21,853 nucleotides of DNA from Oscillospiraceae bacterium (GTDB lineage Bacteria > Bacillota > Clostridia > Oscillospirales > Oscillospiraceae), in contig JAHHRT010000015.1 of NCBI GenBank assembly GCA_020025615.1, forward strand, positions 1-21,853, read 5' to 3'. The notes beneath the pieces are model-generated. The model was not told where the DNA came from and made no database searches. It saw only the letters and a program-made list of their open reading frames with translations. Both the position numbers and the translations under genes were made by a program. Of this stretch, positions 8,250-15,647 are shown piece by piece; position 1 is the first letter of the stretch, and each line of letters begins with the position of its first letter.

Positions 8250-9359
8250 ATGAAAAAGTTTACTGCACTTGTAATTGTGCTCACCATGGCTCTGGGCCTG
8301 GTCCTGTCCGGCTGCGGCAGCTCCGACAAGCTGGTTCTCAACGTATACAACTGGGGCGAGTATATCTCCGACGGCAGCGACGACAGCCTGGATACCATCA
8401 AGGCGTTTGAGGAGTGGTATGAGCAGGAGTACGGCACCCCGATCACCGTGAACTATACTACCTACGCTTCCAACGAGGATATGTACAACAAGCTTTCCAG
8501 CGGCGCTGTGAGCTACGATGTGATTATCCCCTCTGACTACATGATCGCCCGGATGGCAGAGGAAGGGATGCTCCAGCCTCTGAACTTCGACAACATCCCC
8601 AACTATCAGTATATCGATGATTCCTTCAAGGGCCTCTACTACGATGCAGAGGACAAGTATACCGTGCCCTATACCTACGGCGTTGTGGGTATCATCTATG
8701 ATGCCAACGTGGTGGACGAAGCCGATGTGGGCGGCTGGGACCTCATGTGGAATGAGAAGTACGCAGACAGCATCCTTCAGTACAACAACTCCCGGGATGC
8801 TTTCGGCACCGCCATGTACAAGCTGGGCATTGATGTGAACACCACGGACATGGACCAGTGGCAGCGGGCCTGCGATGAGCTGATCGCCCAGCGTCCCCTG
8901 GTGAAGAGCTATGTCATGGACGAAATCTACAACATGATGGAGTCCGGTGAGGCTGCTGTCTCCTCCTACTACGCAGGTGACTACTTCACCATGCAGGAGG
9001 CCCAGGCCGACCATGTAGACCTCAAGTTCTACTATCCCGAGCCCACCAACTTCTTCATCGATGCCATGTGTATTCCCACCTGCGCACAGAACAAGGAGCT
9101 GGCAGAAATCTTCATCAACTTTATGCTGTCTGAGGAAGCTGCCATCGCTAACGCAGAGTATATCAACTACGCAAGCCCCAACAAGATTGTCTACGAGAAT
9201 GAGGCCTACATCGAGGACATGGGCCCCGAGGCCATGGAAATCCTCTACCCCGAGCTGGGCAACTTCTCTGAGCTCTACAACAAGTACGCCTATCGGAGCC
9301 TGGATGTCCAGATGCTGGACCATCTGAACACCCTCTGGGAAACCATCAAGATTAACTGA
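8250..9359 (+). CDS. potD: Spermidine/putrescine-binding lipoprotein PotD
   Basis: This 369-residue extracellular substrate-binding lipoprotein feeds PotABC. The start at 8250 is chosen for its GAGGAGA ribosome site and proper signal peptide. The lipobox LSGC follows the hydrophobic stretch (about residues 5-20). Family hallmarks are LVLNVYNWGEYI at the start of the mature protein, YDVIIPSDYMIARM, and YTVPYTYGVVGIIYD, which carry residues lining the polyamine pocket in PotD/PotF proteins. It is the last gene of the operon. The exact substrate (spermidine, putrescine or both) cannot be read from this sequence alone. Confidence 0.94.
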   Translation: MKKFTALVIVLTMALGLVLSGCGSSDKLVLNVYNWGEYISDGSDDSLDTIKAFEEWYEQEYGTPITVNYTTYASNEDMYNKLSSGAVSYDVIIPSDYMIARMAEEGMLQPLNFDNIPNYQYIDDSFKGLYYDAEDKYTVPYTYGVVGIIYDANVVDEADVGGWDLMWNEKYADSILQYNNSRDAFGTAMYKLGIDVNTTDMDQWQRACDELIAQRPLVKSYVMDEIYNMMESGEAAVSSYYAGDYFTMQEAQADHVDLKFYYPEPTNFFIDAMCIPTCAQNKELAEIFINFMLSEEAAIANAEYINYASPNKIVYENEAYIEDMGPEAMEILYPELGNFSELYNKYAYRSLDVQMLDHLNTLWETIKIN

Positions 9360-9361
9360 TA

Positions 9362-9414
9362 GACAACAGTCTGAATCACCGCCGCAGTTTCTGCGGCGGT
9401 GATTTGAGACTGTC
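9362..9414 (+). terminator. Hairpin after potD, terminator-like, first copy
   Basis: Stem AATCACCGCCGCAG (9374-9387) with CTGCGGCGGTGATT (9391-9404) and a TTT loop, extended outward by CAGTCT/AGACTG. Only three T residues follow, so it may be a weak terminator or a structured RNA element. The core (9375-9403) is repeated exactly at 9664-9692. Confidence 0.6.
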
Positions 9415-9622
9415 GAAAAGCCCCTTTGGGGCTTTCCGACAAACTTTTGCAGCCTGACCCGCGCATAATTTGTCCGTCTATGACGGCCAAATTTCACACT
9501 CTCAGGCTGATATGTATTTTCCTCGAGGTACACGCCCCCGCGGAAAATGATTTAGATTTTATTTGCCGCAGAAGCGGCAAACTTCTAGCAGCTGTTAGCG
9601 GTATTACCGCTTTACAGCTGCT
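9411..9622 (+). other. Gene-free hairpin array between potD and rsmH
   Basis: The 398-base gap between potD and the methyltransferase gene has no credible ORF. Successive inverted repeats cover most of it: 9412-9424/9428-9440 (12 of 13 bases paired, TTT loop); 9450-9457/9502-9509 enclosing a second stem (9467-9478 with 9482-9493); 9516-9522/9542-9548; 9562-9569/9574-9581 (AGAA loop); and 9587-9595/9614-9622 enclosing 9597-9602/9606-9611. Such back-to-back folding suggests a structured RNA or a small non-autonomous element. The identity is unknown. Confidence 0.55.
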
Positions 9623-9663
9623 TTATGCCATTAGGGTGCTGCGAGGCTTTTTTGACACGCTGG

Positions 9664-9697
9664 ATCACCGCCGCAGTTTCTGCGGCGGTGATTTTTT
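9664..9697 (+). terminator. Intrinsic terminator, second copy of the potD hairpin
   Basis: A 13-base-pair stem ATCACCGCCGCAG (9664-9676) with CTGCGGCGGTGAT (9680-9692), a TTT loop and six T. It is identical in stem and loop to 9375-9403, 289 bases upstream, and would stop transcription before rsmH. Confidence 0.85.
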
Positions 9698-9701
9698 GCT
9701 C

Positions 9702-9730
9702 TTTCTCTTTCCTGTGGACTGTGTTATACT
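9702..9730 (+). promoter_or_regulatory. Promoter of the rsmH-like gene
   Basis: TATACT (9725-9730) is preceded by TGT, giving an extended -10 (TGnTATACT). TTTCTC (9702-9707) at a 17-base spacing is a weak -35. AAGGAG at about 9747 is the ribosome site for the ATG at 9758. Confidence 0.65.
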
Positions 9731-9757
9731 GAAAAGAAAAAGCCACAAGGAGACGCT

Positions 9758-10819
9758 ATGGACAATCAGACACCTCACAAGCGCCGGATTCATTATTCCG
9801 GCACCCATCCCAAGCGGTTTGAAGAAAAATATAAGGAACTGAATCCTGAAAAGTACGCCCAGGAGGTGGAGCACGTAAAGAGCCGGGGAGCTACACCGGC
9901 GGGGATGCACATCTCTATTATGGTGGAGGAGATTCTGGACTTTTTGCAAATCCAGCCGGGCCAGGTGGGATTGGATGCCACTCTGGGCTATGGCGGTCAC
10001 ACCGGGCATATGCTGGAAAAGCTGCAAGGCCGGGGCCATATTTACGCCCTGGATGTGGACCCCATCGAGTCCGCAAAGACCAAAAAGCGGCTGGAGGACC
10101 GGGGCTTTGGCCCGGAGATTCTGACAGTCTGCCTGGAAAACTTCGCAAACATCGATAAAATCGCCCAGCAGGCGGGACGGAAGTTCGACTTTGTCCTTGC
10201 GGACCTGGGTGTGTCCTCTATGCAGATCGACAACCCGGAACGGGGCTTTTCCTACAAGGTGGACGGCCCTCTGGATTTGCGGCTGAACCCGGAGACGGGC
10301 ACCAGCGCCGCCCAGCGGATTCTGGAAGTGACGCCGGAGGAATTTGAGGGGATGCTCATTGAAAACTCCGACGAGCCTTACGCCCACGAAATCACCCAGG
10401 CGGTAATGCGCTGCCGGGACCAGGGAAAGCCCATTGAGACCACTACCCAGCTGCGGCTGCTGATTGAAGAGGCACTGTCCTTCCTGCCCCAGAAGGAGCG
10501 GAAGCAGGAGATCAAGAAGTCCTGTCAGCGGACCTTCCAGGCTCTGCGCATTGATATCAACTGTGAGTTTGAAGTGCTGTACGATTTCCTGGAAAAGCTT
10601 CCCCAGGTGCTGGCACCCAATGGCCGGGCCGCCATTCTCACCTTCCACTCCGGTGAGGACCGGATGGTAAAGCAGGCCTTTAAGCGGTTCCAGAAGGAAG
10701 GCATCTACAGCGATGTTGCCCGGGATGTGATTCGTCCCAGCAGTGAGGAGTGCTTCCGCAACAGCCGGGCCAAGTCCACCAAAATGCGCTGGGCCATCCG
10801 CTCGGACATGGAGTTGTAA
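9758..10819 (+). CDS. rsmH: RsmH-like 16S rRNA (cytosine-1402 N4) methyltransferase
   Basis: This 353-residue S-adenosylmethionine-dependent enzyme belongs to the RsmH/MraW family, which methylates N4 of C1402 in the ribosomal decoding centre. Visible motifs are HISIMVEEIL (51-60, the HxPV-type opening), the SAM-binding DATLGYGGHT (73-82; most relatives have GxGGHS), ALDVDP (97-102), LADLGVSSMQIDNPERGFS (148-166), QALRIDINCEF and TFHSGEDRMVK. An extra basic N-terminal segment of about 45 residues precedes the usual start, which makes it longer than the typical 310 or so. It stands alone behind its own promoter, not beside ftsL/pbp genes, so it could be the only copy relocated or a second paralogue with a different target. 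Confidence 0.88.
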   Translation: MDNQTPHKRRIHYSGTHPKRFEEKYKELNPEKYAQEVEHVKSRGATPAGMHISIMVEEILDFLQIQPGQVGLDATLGYGGHTGHMLEKLQGRGHIYALDVDPIESAKTKKRLEDRGFGPEILTVCLENFANIDKIAQQAGRKFDFVLADLGVSSMQIDNPERGFSYKVDGPLDLRLNPETGTSAAQRILEVTPEEFEGMLIENSDEPYAHEITQAVMRCRDQGKPIETTTQLRLLIEEALSFLPQKERKQEIKKSCQRTFQALRIDINCEFEVLYDFLEKLPQVLAPNGRAAILTFHSGEDRMVKQAFKRFQKEGIYSDVARDVIRPSSEECFRNSRAKSTKMRWAIRSDMEL

Positions 10820-10832
10820 TCCGAATCGATGA

Positions 10833-10911
10833 TTTTCCAAATTTTGCGGAATGGATAGCAGAACAGCGCCGGCAGTTGTTGTGACTGCCGGCGCTGTTTG
10901 CATTTGGAAAA
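10833..10911 (+). terminator. Nested inverted repeat after rsmH
   Basis: An inner 15-base-pair stem (10862-10876 with 10884-10898) sits inside outer arms TTTTCCAAAT (10833-10842) and ATTTGGAAAA (10902-10911). It begins 13 bases after the rsmH stop. The inner hairpin is followed only by TTTG, so termination is likely but not classical. Confidence 0.6.
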
Positions 10912-11005
10912 CTGGCCCGGCGAAATCACCGGCGTTCCCGGCTTGGAAGGATAGGGACACAAAGAACACCGGATTTCTCACAAAGGCATCAACCAGCTGT
11001 GAATA

Positions 11006-11042
11006 AAAAAGTCGGACAGGCCAATGACCTGTCCGACTTTTT
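11006..11042. terminator. Bidirectional terminator between rsmH and trxA
   Basis: A perfect 15-base-pair stem, 11006-11020 with 11028-11042, including AAAAAGTCGG...CCGACTTTTT. A-runs on one side and T-runs on the other allow termination in both directions. It ends transcripts from the minus-strand trxA and any read-through from rsmH. Confidence 0.9.
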
Positions 11043-11090
11043 AGGCAATCATAGATTTAGGAGATTTAAAAATCGGGGGATTTTGAAAAA

Positions 11091-11396
11091 TTACAGCATG
11101 CTGAGGATCTGAGCCTTGGGACGGGCACCCACGGCCTGATTTACGATCTTGCCGTCCTTCACCACCATCAGGGTGGGGATGCTGACAATCTGGAAAGTGG
11201 AAGCCAGCTCGGGCTGCTCATCGATGTTTACCTTGCAGACCTTAATGTCGGAACGCTCAGCGGCGATTTCTTCCAGAATGGGGCTGACCATCCGGCAGGG
11301 TCCACACCAGGTAGCCCAGAAATCCAGAAGGACGGGCTGGGTGCTTTCCATAACTTCGTGCTTAAAATTGGTGTTATCCACATGAACAATAGACAT
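11091..11396 (-). CDS. trxA: Thioredoxin
   Basis: This 101-residue cytoplasmic thioredoxin reduces protein disulfides. The classical active site WCGPC is at residues 30-34, followed by the helix RMVSPILEEIA, and the cis-proline loop VSIPTLMVVKDG. The length is normal. AGGAGG precedes the start. It has its own promoter (11430-11469) carrying the GTGA-N5-TCAC box shared with the thioredoxin reductase and flavodiiron promoters. The upstream minus-strand gene is a cation transporter, 89 bases away. The likely reductant is the TrxB encoded at 14357-15280. Confidence 0.96.
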   Translation of the reverse strand: MSIVHVDNTNFKHEVMESTQPVLLDFWATWCGPCRMVSPILEEIAAERSDIKVCKVNIDEQPELASTFQIVSIPTLMVVKDGKIVNQAVGARPKAQILSML

Positions 11397-11429
11397 TTGA
11401 ATGTCCTCCTTGCTTTACTTTATGGCTTT

Positions 11430-11469
11430 ATTATACGCATTTTTTGGAGAACTTCCGTGATATTGTCAC
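11430..11469 (-). promoter_or_regulatory. trxA promoter with GTGA-N5-TCAC box
   Basis: Read on the minus strand, GTGACAATATCAC (11457-11469) is followed 21 bases later by TATAAT (11430-11435). The hexamer at the expected -35 position (ACGGAA) is not consensus. The box is centred near -40 relative to the inferred start, which fits activator binding next to RNA polymerase. The same arrangement occurs at 15648-15688 and 16840-16880. Confidence 0.75.
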
Positions 11470-11485
11470 TTTGGGGAATTTTTCC

Positions 11486-12649
11486 TCAGGGCACGGCGTC
11501 GAAATGGATCACCAGGGGATAGGCCTTGCCCTGCTGGGCCAGGGCCTCATAGATGCTGAGCTTGATATCCTCCGGGGAACGGTCCAGACTGTAGGGGACT
11601 GCCAGGTCAAAGACCAGCTTTGTCCGCTCTGCGCCCCGCACCATGCGGAAATCGTGCATGGAAAGCCGGGGGTCCAGCTGCTGGATCGCGGAATTCACCA
11701 GGGCACGCATGGTGTTCCACTCCGGGTCGTCGGTGACTACCGGGTCGTAGTGGATGACCAGGTGGACGTTGAGCTGGTTGAGGGCATCCGATTCAATGTC
11801 ATCGATGATGTCGTGACAGCTCAGGGGATCTTCCTGGGCACTGAGTTCTGCATGGAGGGAGGCAAAGCACTGTCCCGGGCCATAGTCGTGGACCAGGAGA
11901 TCGTGGACACCCAGAATTTTTTCGTGAGACAGCACCAGGGTTTGAAGCTTCTTTATCAGCATGGGGTCCGCCCGCTTGCCAAGCAAGGGGGATATGGTGT
12001 CCATGGTCATACGGACACCGCTGTAGATAATCAGGCCTGCCATACACAGACCCACAATGCCGTCAATCTGGATGCCCCAATAGCGACCGATGAGGCAGCT
12101 GATCAGTACGGCAGAGGTGGAGAGAAAGTCGTTGCGGCTGTCCAGGGAGGCGGCTTCGAGAACCGTGGAATGGATTCGCTTGTCCAGACTGCCAAAGAAT
12201 CGGCACAGCCACAGCTTTAACAGAAGGGAGCCCAGGAGAATTCCAAAGGTCAAGGCCGTAAATACTGGCGGGGCGGGATGGAGAATCTTTGCAATCGAGG
12301 ATTTTGCCAGCTCAAAGCCCACCAGTAAAATCAGGTAAGCCACGGCAAGCCCTGAGAGATATTCATACCGCGCGTGACCGTAGGGGTGGTCCAGGTCGGC
12401 GGGCCGCTGGGCCAGATGGAAGCCCAAAAGGGTGATGATGGAGCTGCCCGCGTCCGAGAGGTTGTTCACGGCATCTGCCAAAATGGAGATGGACCCCGCC
12501 AGAAAGCCGGTGATTCCCTTGACAGCGAACAGCAGAAGATTACAGAAGATGCCCACAATACCGGCAAGCCTGCCAACCGCGGCTCGATAGGCCGGGTCCT
12601 GGGAATCGGTATTCTTTTGGATAAACAGTTTTAGAAGGAAATTGGTCAT
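11486..12649 (-). CDS. Cation diffusion facilitator family efflux transporter, possibly Mn2+
   Basis: This is a 387-residue inner-membrane divalent-metal/proton antiporter. Six membrane helices lie in residues about 25-235, with HPYGHARYEYLSG after helix 2, and a cytoplasmic metal-sensing domain follows (about 240-385). The predicted transport site is N62 and D66 in helix 2 (NNLSD) with D170 and D174 in helix 5 (DSRND). This Asn/Asp/Asp/Asp set matches what is reported for MntE-type manganese exporters, while zinc exporters usually have His. The C-terminal domain is longer than in the short FieF type. AGGAGG lies just upstream of the start. The substrate is inferred from the motif only. Confidence 0.88.
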   Translation of the reverse strand: MTNFLLKLFIQKNTDSQDPAYRAAVGRLAGIVGIFCNLLLFAVKGITGFLAGSISILADAVNNLSDAGSSIITLLGFHLAQRPADLDHPYGHARYEYLSGLAVAYLILLVGFELAKSSIAKILHPAPPVFTALTFGILLGSLLLKLWLCRFFGSLDKRIHSTVLEAASLDSRNDFLSTSAVLISCLIGRYWGIQIDGIVGLCMAGLIIYSGVRMTMDTISPLLGKRADPMLIKKLQTLVLSHEKILGVHDLLVHDYGPGQCFASLHAELSAQEDPLSCHDIIDDIESDALNQLNVHLVIHYDPVVTDDPEWNTMRALVNSAIQQLDPRLSMHDFRMVRGAERTKLVFDLAVPYSLDRSPEDIKLSIYEALAQQGKAYPLVIHFDAVP

Positions 12650-12847
12650 AGAATACCTCCTAACGCAGGATGTGCGCTGGATGATGGTGGAAATTCGTGA
12701 GAATCTGTTCCCTTATTCTAACAGCCTGCGGCGGATTCGTCAACGCGAAAGGGGGGAAGCACTTTACAGAATCCGGGAAATCCGCTATGATAGGCGGAGA
12801 AATGGAAAGCCCCGGTATGGCCCGGAGGCAGGAAAGCAGGTGCTGGG

Positions 12848-13867
12848 ATGAAAAAAATTCTGCCGCTTCTTTTGGCGGTTTTTCTTTTGGCTGGATGTGC
12901 GTCCCCGGGGGTACAGGGCAAGCCCTATCAGTATGTGGACTATACCCTGTTTGATACGGTGACCACGGTGCTGGGCTATGGGGAATCTCAGGAAGACTTT
13001 GAAAAGCAGGCGAAGGCCCTCTGCGATTCCCTTGGGGAATATCACCGCCTGTTTGACATTTACAACGACTATGAGGAGCTTGTGAATCTCAAAACCGTCA
13101 ACGACCGGGCGGGGGTGGAGCCTGTGGCGGTGGACGAACGGCTTTTGGCGCTGCTGCAGGACTGCAAGGATGATTATGCCCTGACCGGGGGACGGGTGAA
13201 TGTGGCCATGGGCAGTGTGCTGCGTCTGTGGCATGAGTCCAGGACCCAGGCCCTGGACCACCCGGAATCGGCGGCGCTGCCCAGTCGGGAAGCCCTGGAA
13301 GAAGCCGCCAAACACTGCGATATGGACAATCTGATTCTGGATACGGAGCAGGGAACCGTGTTCCTGGCGGACCCACAGATGCGTTTGGATGTGGGGGCCG
13401 TGGCGAAGGGCTGGTCTGTGGAGCGGGTCTGCCGGGAGGCTCCGGCGGGGATGCTGGTCAGTGTGGGCGGCAATGTCTGCGCCACCGGGCCGAAGCCTGG
13501 GAATCAGCCCTGGGTGGTGGGGGTCCAGTCACCGGATGGGGAAGGGTATCTCCTTACGGTGGACCTGAACCGGGGCAACGCCGTCACCAGCGGAGACTAT
13601 CAGCGGTTCTTCACCGTGGCGGGGAAAACCTACCACCATATCATCGACCCGGACACTCTGGAGCCCGGCGGCTGCTGGCGCAGTGTCACCATTCTGTGTG
13701 AGGATTCCGGCCTGGCAGACTGCCTTTCCACGGCCCTGTTTCTCCTGCCCCAGGATGCAGGACAGGCCCTGCTGGACAAAACCGGGGCAGAGGCAATGTG
13801 GCTGGACCGGGACGGAAATAGGTTCTACAGCCCGGGCTTTGAAGCACGGATTCATTCAAATTCCTGA
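12848..13867 (+). CDS. apbE: FAD:protein FMN transferase (ApbE) lipoprotein
   Basis: This 339-residue exported enzyme attaches FMN from FAD to a Ser/Thr on target flavoproteins such as NqrB/C, RnfG/D or FMN-bind domain proteins. The signal peptide ends at the lipobox LAGC (Cys17), so it is anchored outside the membrane. Family motifs are LDVGAVAKGWSVERV (180-194, FAD and metal binding), VSVGGNVCATGP, the TSGDYQRFF segment, and HHIIDPDTLEP (263-273) with the Mg2+-binding Asp. No FMN-bind substrate gene is in the window, so its partner is elsewhere. The 198 bases before it show no promoter or gene I can support; the ribosome site is weak. A terminator follows. Confidence 0.94.
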   Translation: MKKILPLLLAVFLLAGCASPGVQGKPYQYVDYTLFDTVTTVLGYGESQEDFEKQAKALCDSLGEYHRLFDIYNDYEELVNLKTVNDRAGVEPVAVDERLLALLQDCKDDYALTGGRVNVAMGSVLRLWHESRTQALDHPESAALPSREALEEAAKHCDMDNLILDTEQGTVFLADPQMRLDVGAVAKGWSVERVCREAPAGMLVSVGGNVCATGPKPGNQPWVVGVQSPDGEGYLLTVDLNRGNAVTSGDYQRFFTVAGKTYHHIIDPDTLEPGGCWRSVTILCEDSGLADCLSTALFLLPQDAGQALLDKTGAEAMWLDRDGNRFYSPGFEARIHSNS

Positions 13868-13877
13868 AAAATCGAAG

Positions 13878-13917
13878 AAAGCCGTGGGTAGTGCAATCTG
13901 CATCGCCCACGGCTTTT
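13878..13917 (+). terminator. Terminator after apbE
   Basis: Stem AAAGCCGTGGG (13878-13888) with CCCACGGCTTT (13906-13916), then a short T-run. The loop holds a smaller TGCA/TGCA pairing. It begins 10 bases after the apbE stop. Confidence 0.75.
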
Positions 13918-13980
13918 GGTGTCTGCGGAAAAGGCTTTCCTACGTTATGGGTGATATTGGACAATTTTACAAACGGTAAG

Positions 13981-14009
13981 AAAAACACCCAGGATTTTAC
14001 TCCTGGGTG
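13981..14009 (-). terminator. Terminator of the small membrane protein gene
   Basis: Stem CACCCAGGA (13986-13994) with TCCTGGGTG (14001-14009); the A-run at 13981-13985 gives a T-run when read on the minus strand. It lies 13 bases after the stop of the minus-strand gene. Confidence 0.8.
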
Positions 14010-14022
14010 CTGCGTTGCTTCT

Positions 14023-14208
14023 TCACTTGTCGGTGTCATACGGCTTTTTGGTTTGACGGTACCATGTCCCAAATGCAAGTGCAAAGACCATAGGAACAAC
14101 GGCATATCCAGCACTTACAGTACCATGATTGATTAACACATAAGTACTGCCGAAAAATGTTGCAGCAATGAAAATAATGGTAAGTACCAATAGAATTTTC
14201 TCTTTCAT
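14023..14208 (-). CDS. Small membrane protein, 61 residues, unknown
   Basis: The start at 14208 is preceded by AAGGAGTG; a longer reading from 14286 would cover the promoter. It has two hydrophobic segments: residues about 5-26 (ILLVLTIIFIAATFFGSTYVLI) and about 33-50 (AGYAVVPMVFALAFGTWY), then a charged tail RQTKKPYDTDK. It has its own promoter and its own terminator, which supports a real gene. I do not recognise a family. It resembles small two-helix inner-membrane proteins that modulate larger complexes, but nothing in the sequence shows a partner. Confidence 0.75.
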   Translation of the reverse strand: MKEKILLVLTIIFIAATFFGSTYVLINHGTVSAGYAVVPMVFALAFGTWYRQTKKPYDTDK

Positions 14209-14257
14209 GGAAATCACTCCTTCTGTACCGCTACAATACAATGTTTCTGATATTGAC

Positions 14258-14286
14258 AGAATAACACACGCGCACGAACAATTCAA
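14258..14286 (-). promoter_or_regulatory. Promoter of the small membrane protein gene
   Basis: On the minus strand TTGAAT (14281-14286), a 17-base spacer and TATTCT (14258-14263). The transcript would start about 40 bases before the ATG at 14208. Confidence 0.65.
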
Positions 14287-14306
14287 GATTGTCTGCTCCT
14301 AGCCGC

Positions 14307-14347
14307 AAAAAACTGTGGGAAAGCCAAACAAGGGGCTTTCCCACAGT
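14307..14347 (-). terminator. Terminator of the thioredoxin-like/trxB operon
   Basis: Stem of 14 base pairs, ACTGTGGGAAAGCC (14312-14325) with GGCTTTCCCACAGT (14334-14347). The A-run at 14307-14311 becomes a T-run on the minus strand. It lies 9 bases after the trxB stop. Confidence 0.9.
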
Positions 14348-14356
14348 CTGAGAAGG

Positions 14357-15280
14357 TTAGAAATGTTCCGCCAGATATTCTTCGGCGTAGTGGGAAGCCA
14401 CGGCACCGTCCGCTACCGCGGTGACCACCTGGCGCAGTGCCTTGGCCCGAATATCACCCACGGCAAAGACACCGGGGATTTCGGTGCGGGTGGACTCGTC
14501 GGCAGGAATGTACCCGGCGGGGTCCAGCGCAATCTGCCCCTTCACCAGCTCGGTGGCGGGGGAGCGGCCCACACTGACAAACAGACCGTCACAGGCAATG
14601 GTGGTCTCTTCGCCGGTATTGACATTCTTCACCACAATGCCGGTGAGCTTTTCGTTGTGGAGCAGCTGAGAGACCGTGCTGTTCCAGACGAATTCCACAT
14701 TCTCCGCCTTCATCAGGGGGGCGTGGTAAATCTTGGTGGCCCGCAGGGTATCCCGGCGATGGACCAGAATCACCTTCTTTGCCACACGGGAGAGCAGCAT
14801 GGCATCTGCGGCGGCGGTGTTTCCGCCGCCCACCACTACAACGGTCTTTCCCTTGTAGAACATCCCGTCACAGGCGGCGCAGTAGGCAACGCCCCGGCCC
14901 AACAGTGCCTCTTCCTCAGCAACCCCCAGGGTTCTGGGGGAAGCGCCGGTGGACAGCACCAGGATCCGGCCCAGGAAGGTGCCTTCACTGGTTTCGGCCT
15001 TTTTAATCTCCCCGGAAAGGTCCAGGGAATAGACCTCGGCATATTCGGTTTTGGCGCCGAATCGCTGGGCGCCGGCCTGCATTTTTTCACCCAGGGTGAA
15101 GCCGTCTATCCCGTCTTCAAAGCCGGGGTAGTTATCAATCTGGGCGGTGAGAGCCATTTGTCCGCCGGCGGACAGCTTTTCCAGAACCAGAACGTCCAGT
15201 CCTGCCCGGGCGGCATAGAGGGCGGCGGTATATCCGCCGGGTCCTCCGCCAATAATCAACATATCATAGATATGCTCCAT
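14357..15280 (-). CDS. trxB: Thioredoxin-disulfide reductase
   Basis: This 307-residue flavoenzyme passes electrons from NADPH through FAD to thioredoxin. The FAD-binding GGGPGG is at 11-16, the redox pair C134-A-A-C137 in AYCAACDGMFYKG, the NADPH fold GGGNTAAADA at 151-160, and HRRDTLRA (174-181), whose Arg pair favours NADPH. The C-terminal FAD motif is GVFAVGDIRAKALRQVVTA. The start at 15280 has AAGGAGG upstream and lies 13 bases after the thioredoxin-like gene, so both form one operon from the promoter at 15648-15688. It probably also reduces the TrxA at 11091-11396. Confidence 0.95.
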   Translation of the reverse strand: MEHIYDMLIIGGGPGGYTAALYAARAGLDVLVLEKLSAGGQMALTAQIDNYPGFEDGIDGFTLGEKMQAGAQRFGAKTEYAEVYSLDLSGEIKKAETSEGTFLGRILVLSTGASPRTLGVAEEEALLGRGVAYCAACDGMFYKGKTVVVVGGGNTAAADAMLLSRVAKKVILVHRRDTLRATKIYHAPLMKAENVEFVWNSTVSQLLHNEKLTGIVVKNVNTGEETTIACDGLFVSVGRSPATELVKGQIALDPAGYIPADESTRTEIPGVFAVGDIRAKALRQVVTAVADGAVASHYAEEYLAEHF

Positions 15281-15293
15281 TCCAATTGCCTCC

Positions 15294-15614
15294 TTACTTC
15301 TTGAGGGTTTCCAGGATGAATGCTTCCAGCTTTGCCTTGGAGTCCGGGGCCACAATGGAGCCCAGGGCCTTGCCGCTGCGGTAGATCACCATGGTAGGGA
15401 CCAGCTCAATCCGCTCTGCTTCCGTGAGGGCGGGTTCGTCATCAATATTCACCTGACCGAAGATCAGCTCCTCACCGTACTGGGCGTCCATCTGGGCAAG
15501 CGCGGGGGCAATCCGACGGCAGTAGGTGCACCAGGGAGCCGAGAATTCCACCAGCACGGGCTTTTCATTCTGGGCAAGTGCGTTTCTAAAAAGTTCGGTA
15601 TTCATAGTAATCAT
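15294..15614 (-). CDS. Thioredoxin-like protein with WCTYC active site
   Basis: This 106-residue thioredoxin fold has active site W28-C29-T30-Y31-C32 instead of WCGPC, and the cis-proline loop ELVPTMVIYRSG. The change of the two inner residues usually shifts redox potential and partner choice; WC-x-Y-C sites also occur in some glutaredoxin-like and DsbA-like proteins. The start at 15614 has AAAGGGG upstream; ATG 15605 is an alternative three codons later. It lies directly upstream of trxB, which suggests TrxB reduces it. It shares the GTGA-N5-TCAC promoter box with trxA. Confidence 0.92.
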   Translation of the reverse strand: MITMNTELFRNALAQNEKPVLVEFSAPWCTYCRRIAPALAQMDAQYGEELIFGQVNIDDEPALTEAERIELVPTMVIYRSGKALGSIVAPDSKAKLEAFILETLKK

Positions 15615-15647
15615 GGTTCATTACCCCTTTTCTGTTTTGTTGGCCTT

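Noticed and set aside
8987..8999. A fourth GTGA-N5-TCAC match
   Set aside because: It lies inside potD, in frame coding Gly-Asp-Tyr-Phe-Thr, with no -10 at the right distance; likely chance.
12642..12851. 69-codon open frame before apbE
   Set aside because: No ribosome site, Arg-rich without domain features, and overlapped by the start of the transporter gene.
13951..13963. GTGA-TATTG-GACA after apbE
   Set aside because: The second half-site is broken and no gene starts nearby in either direction.
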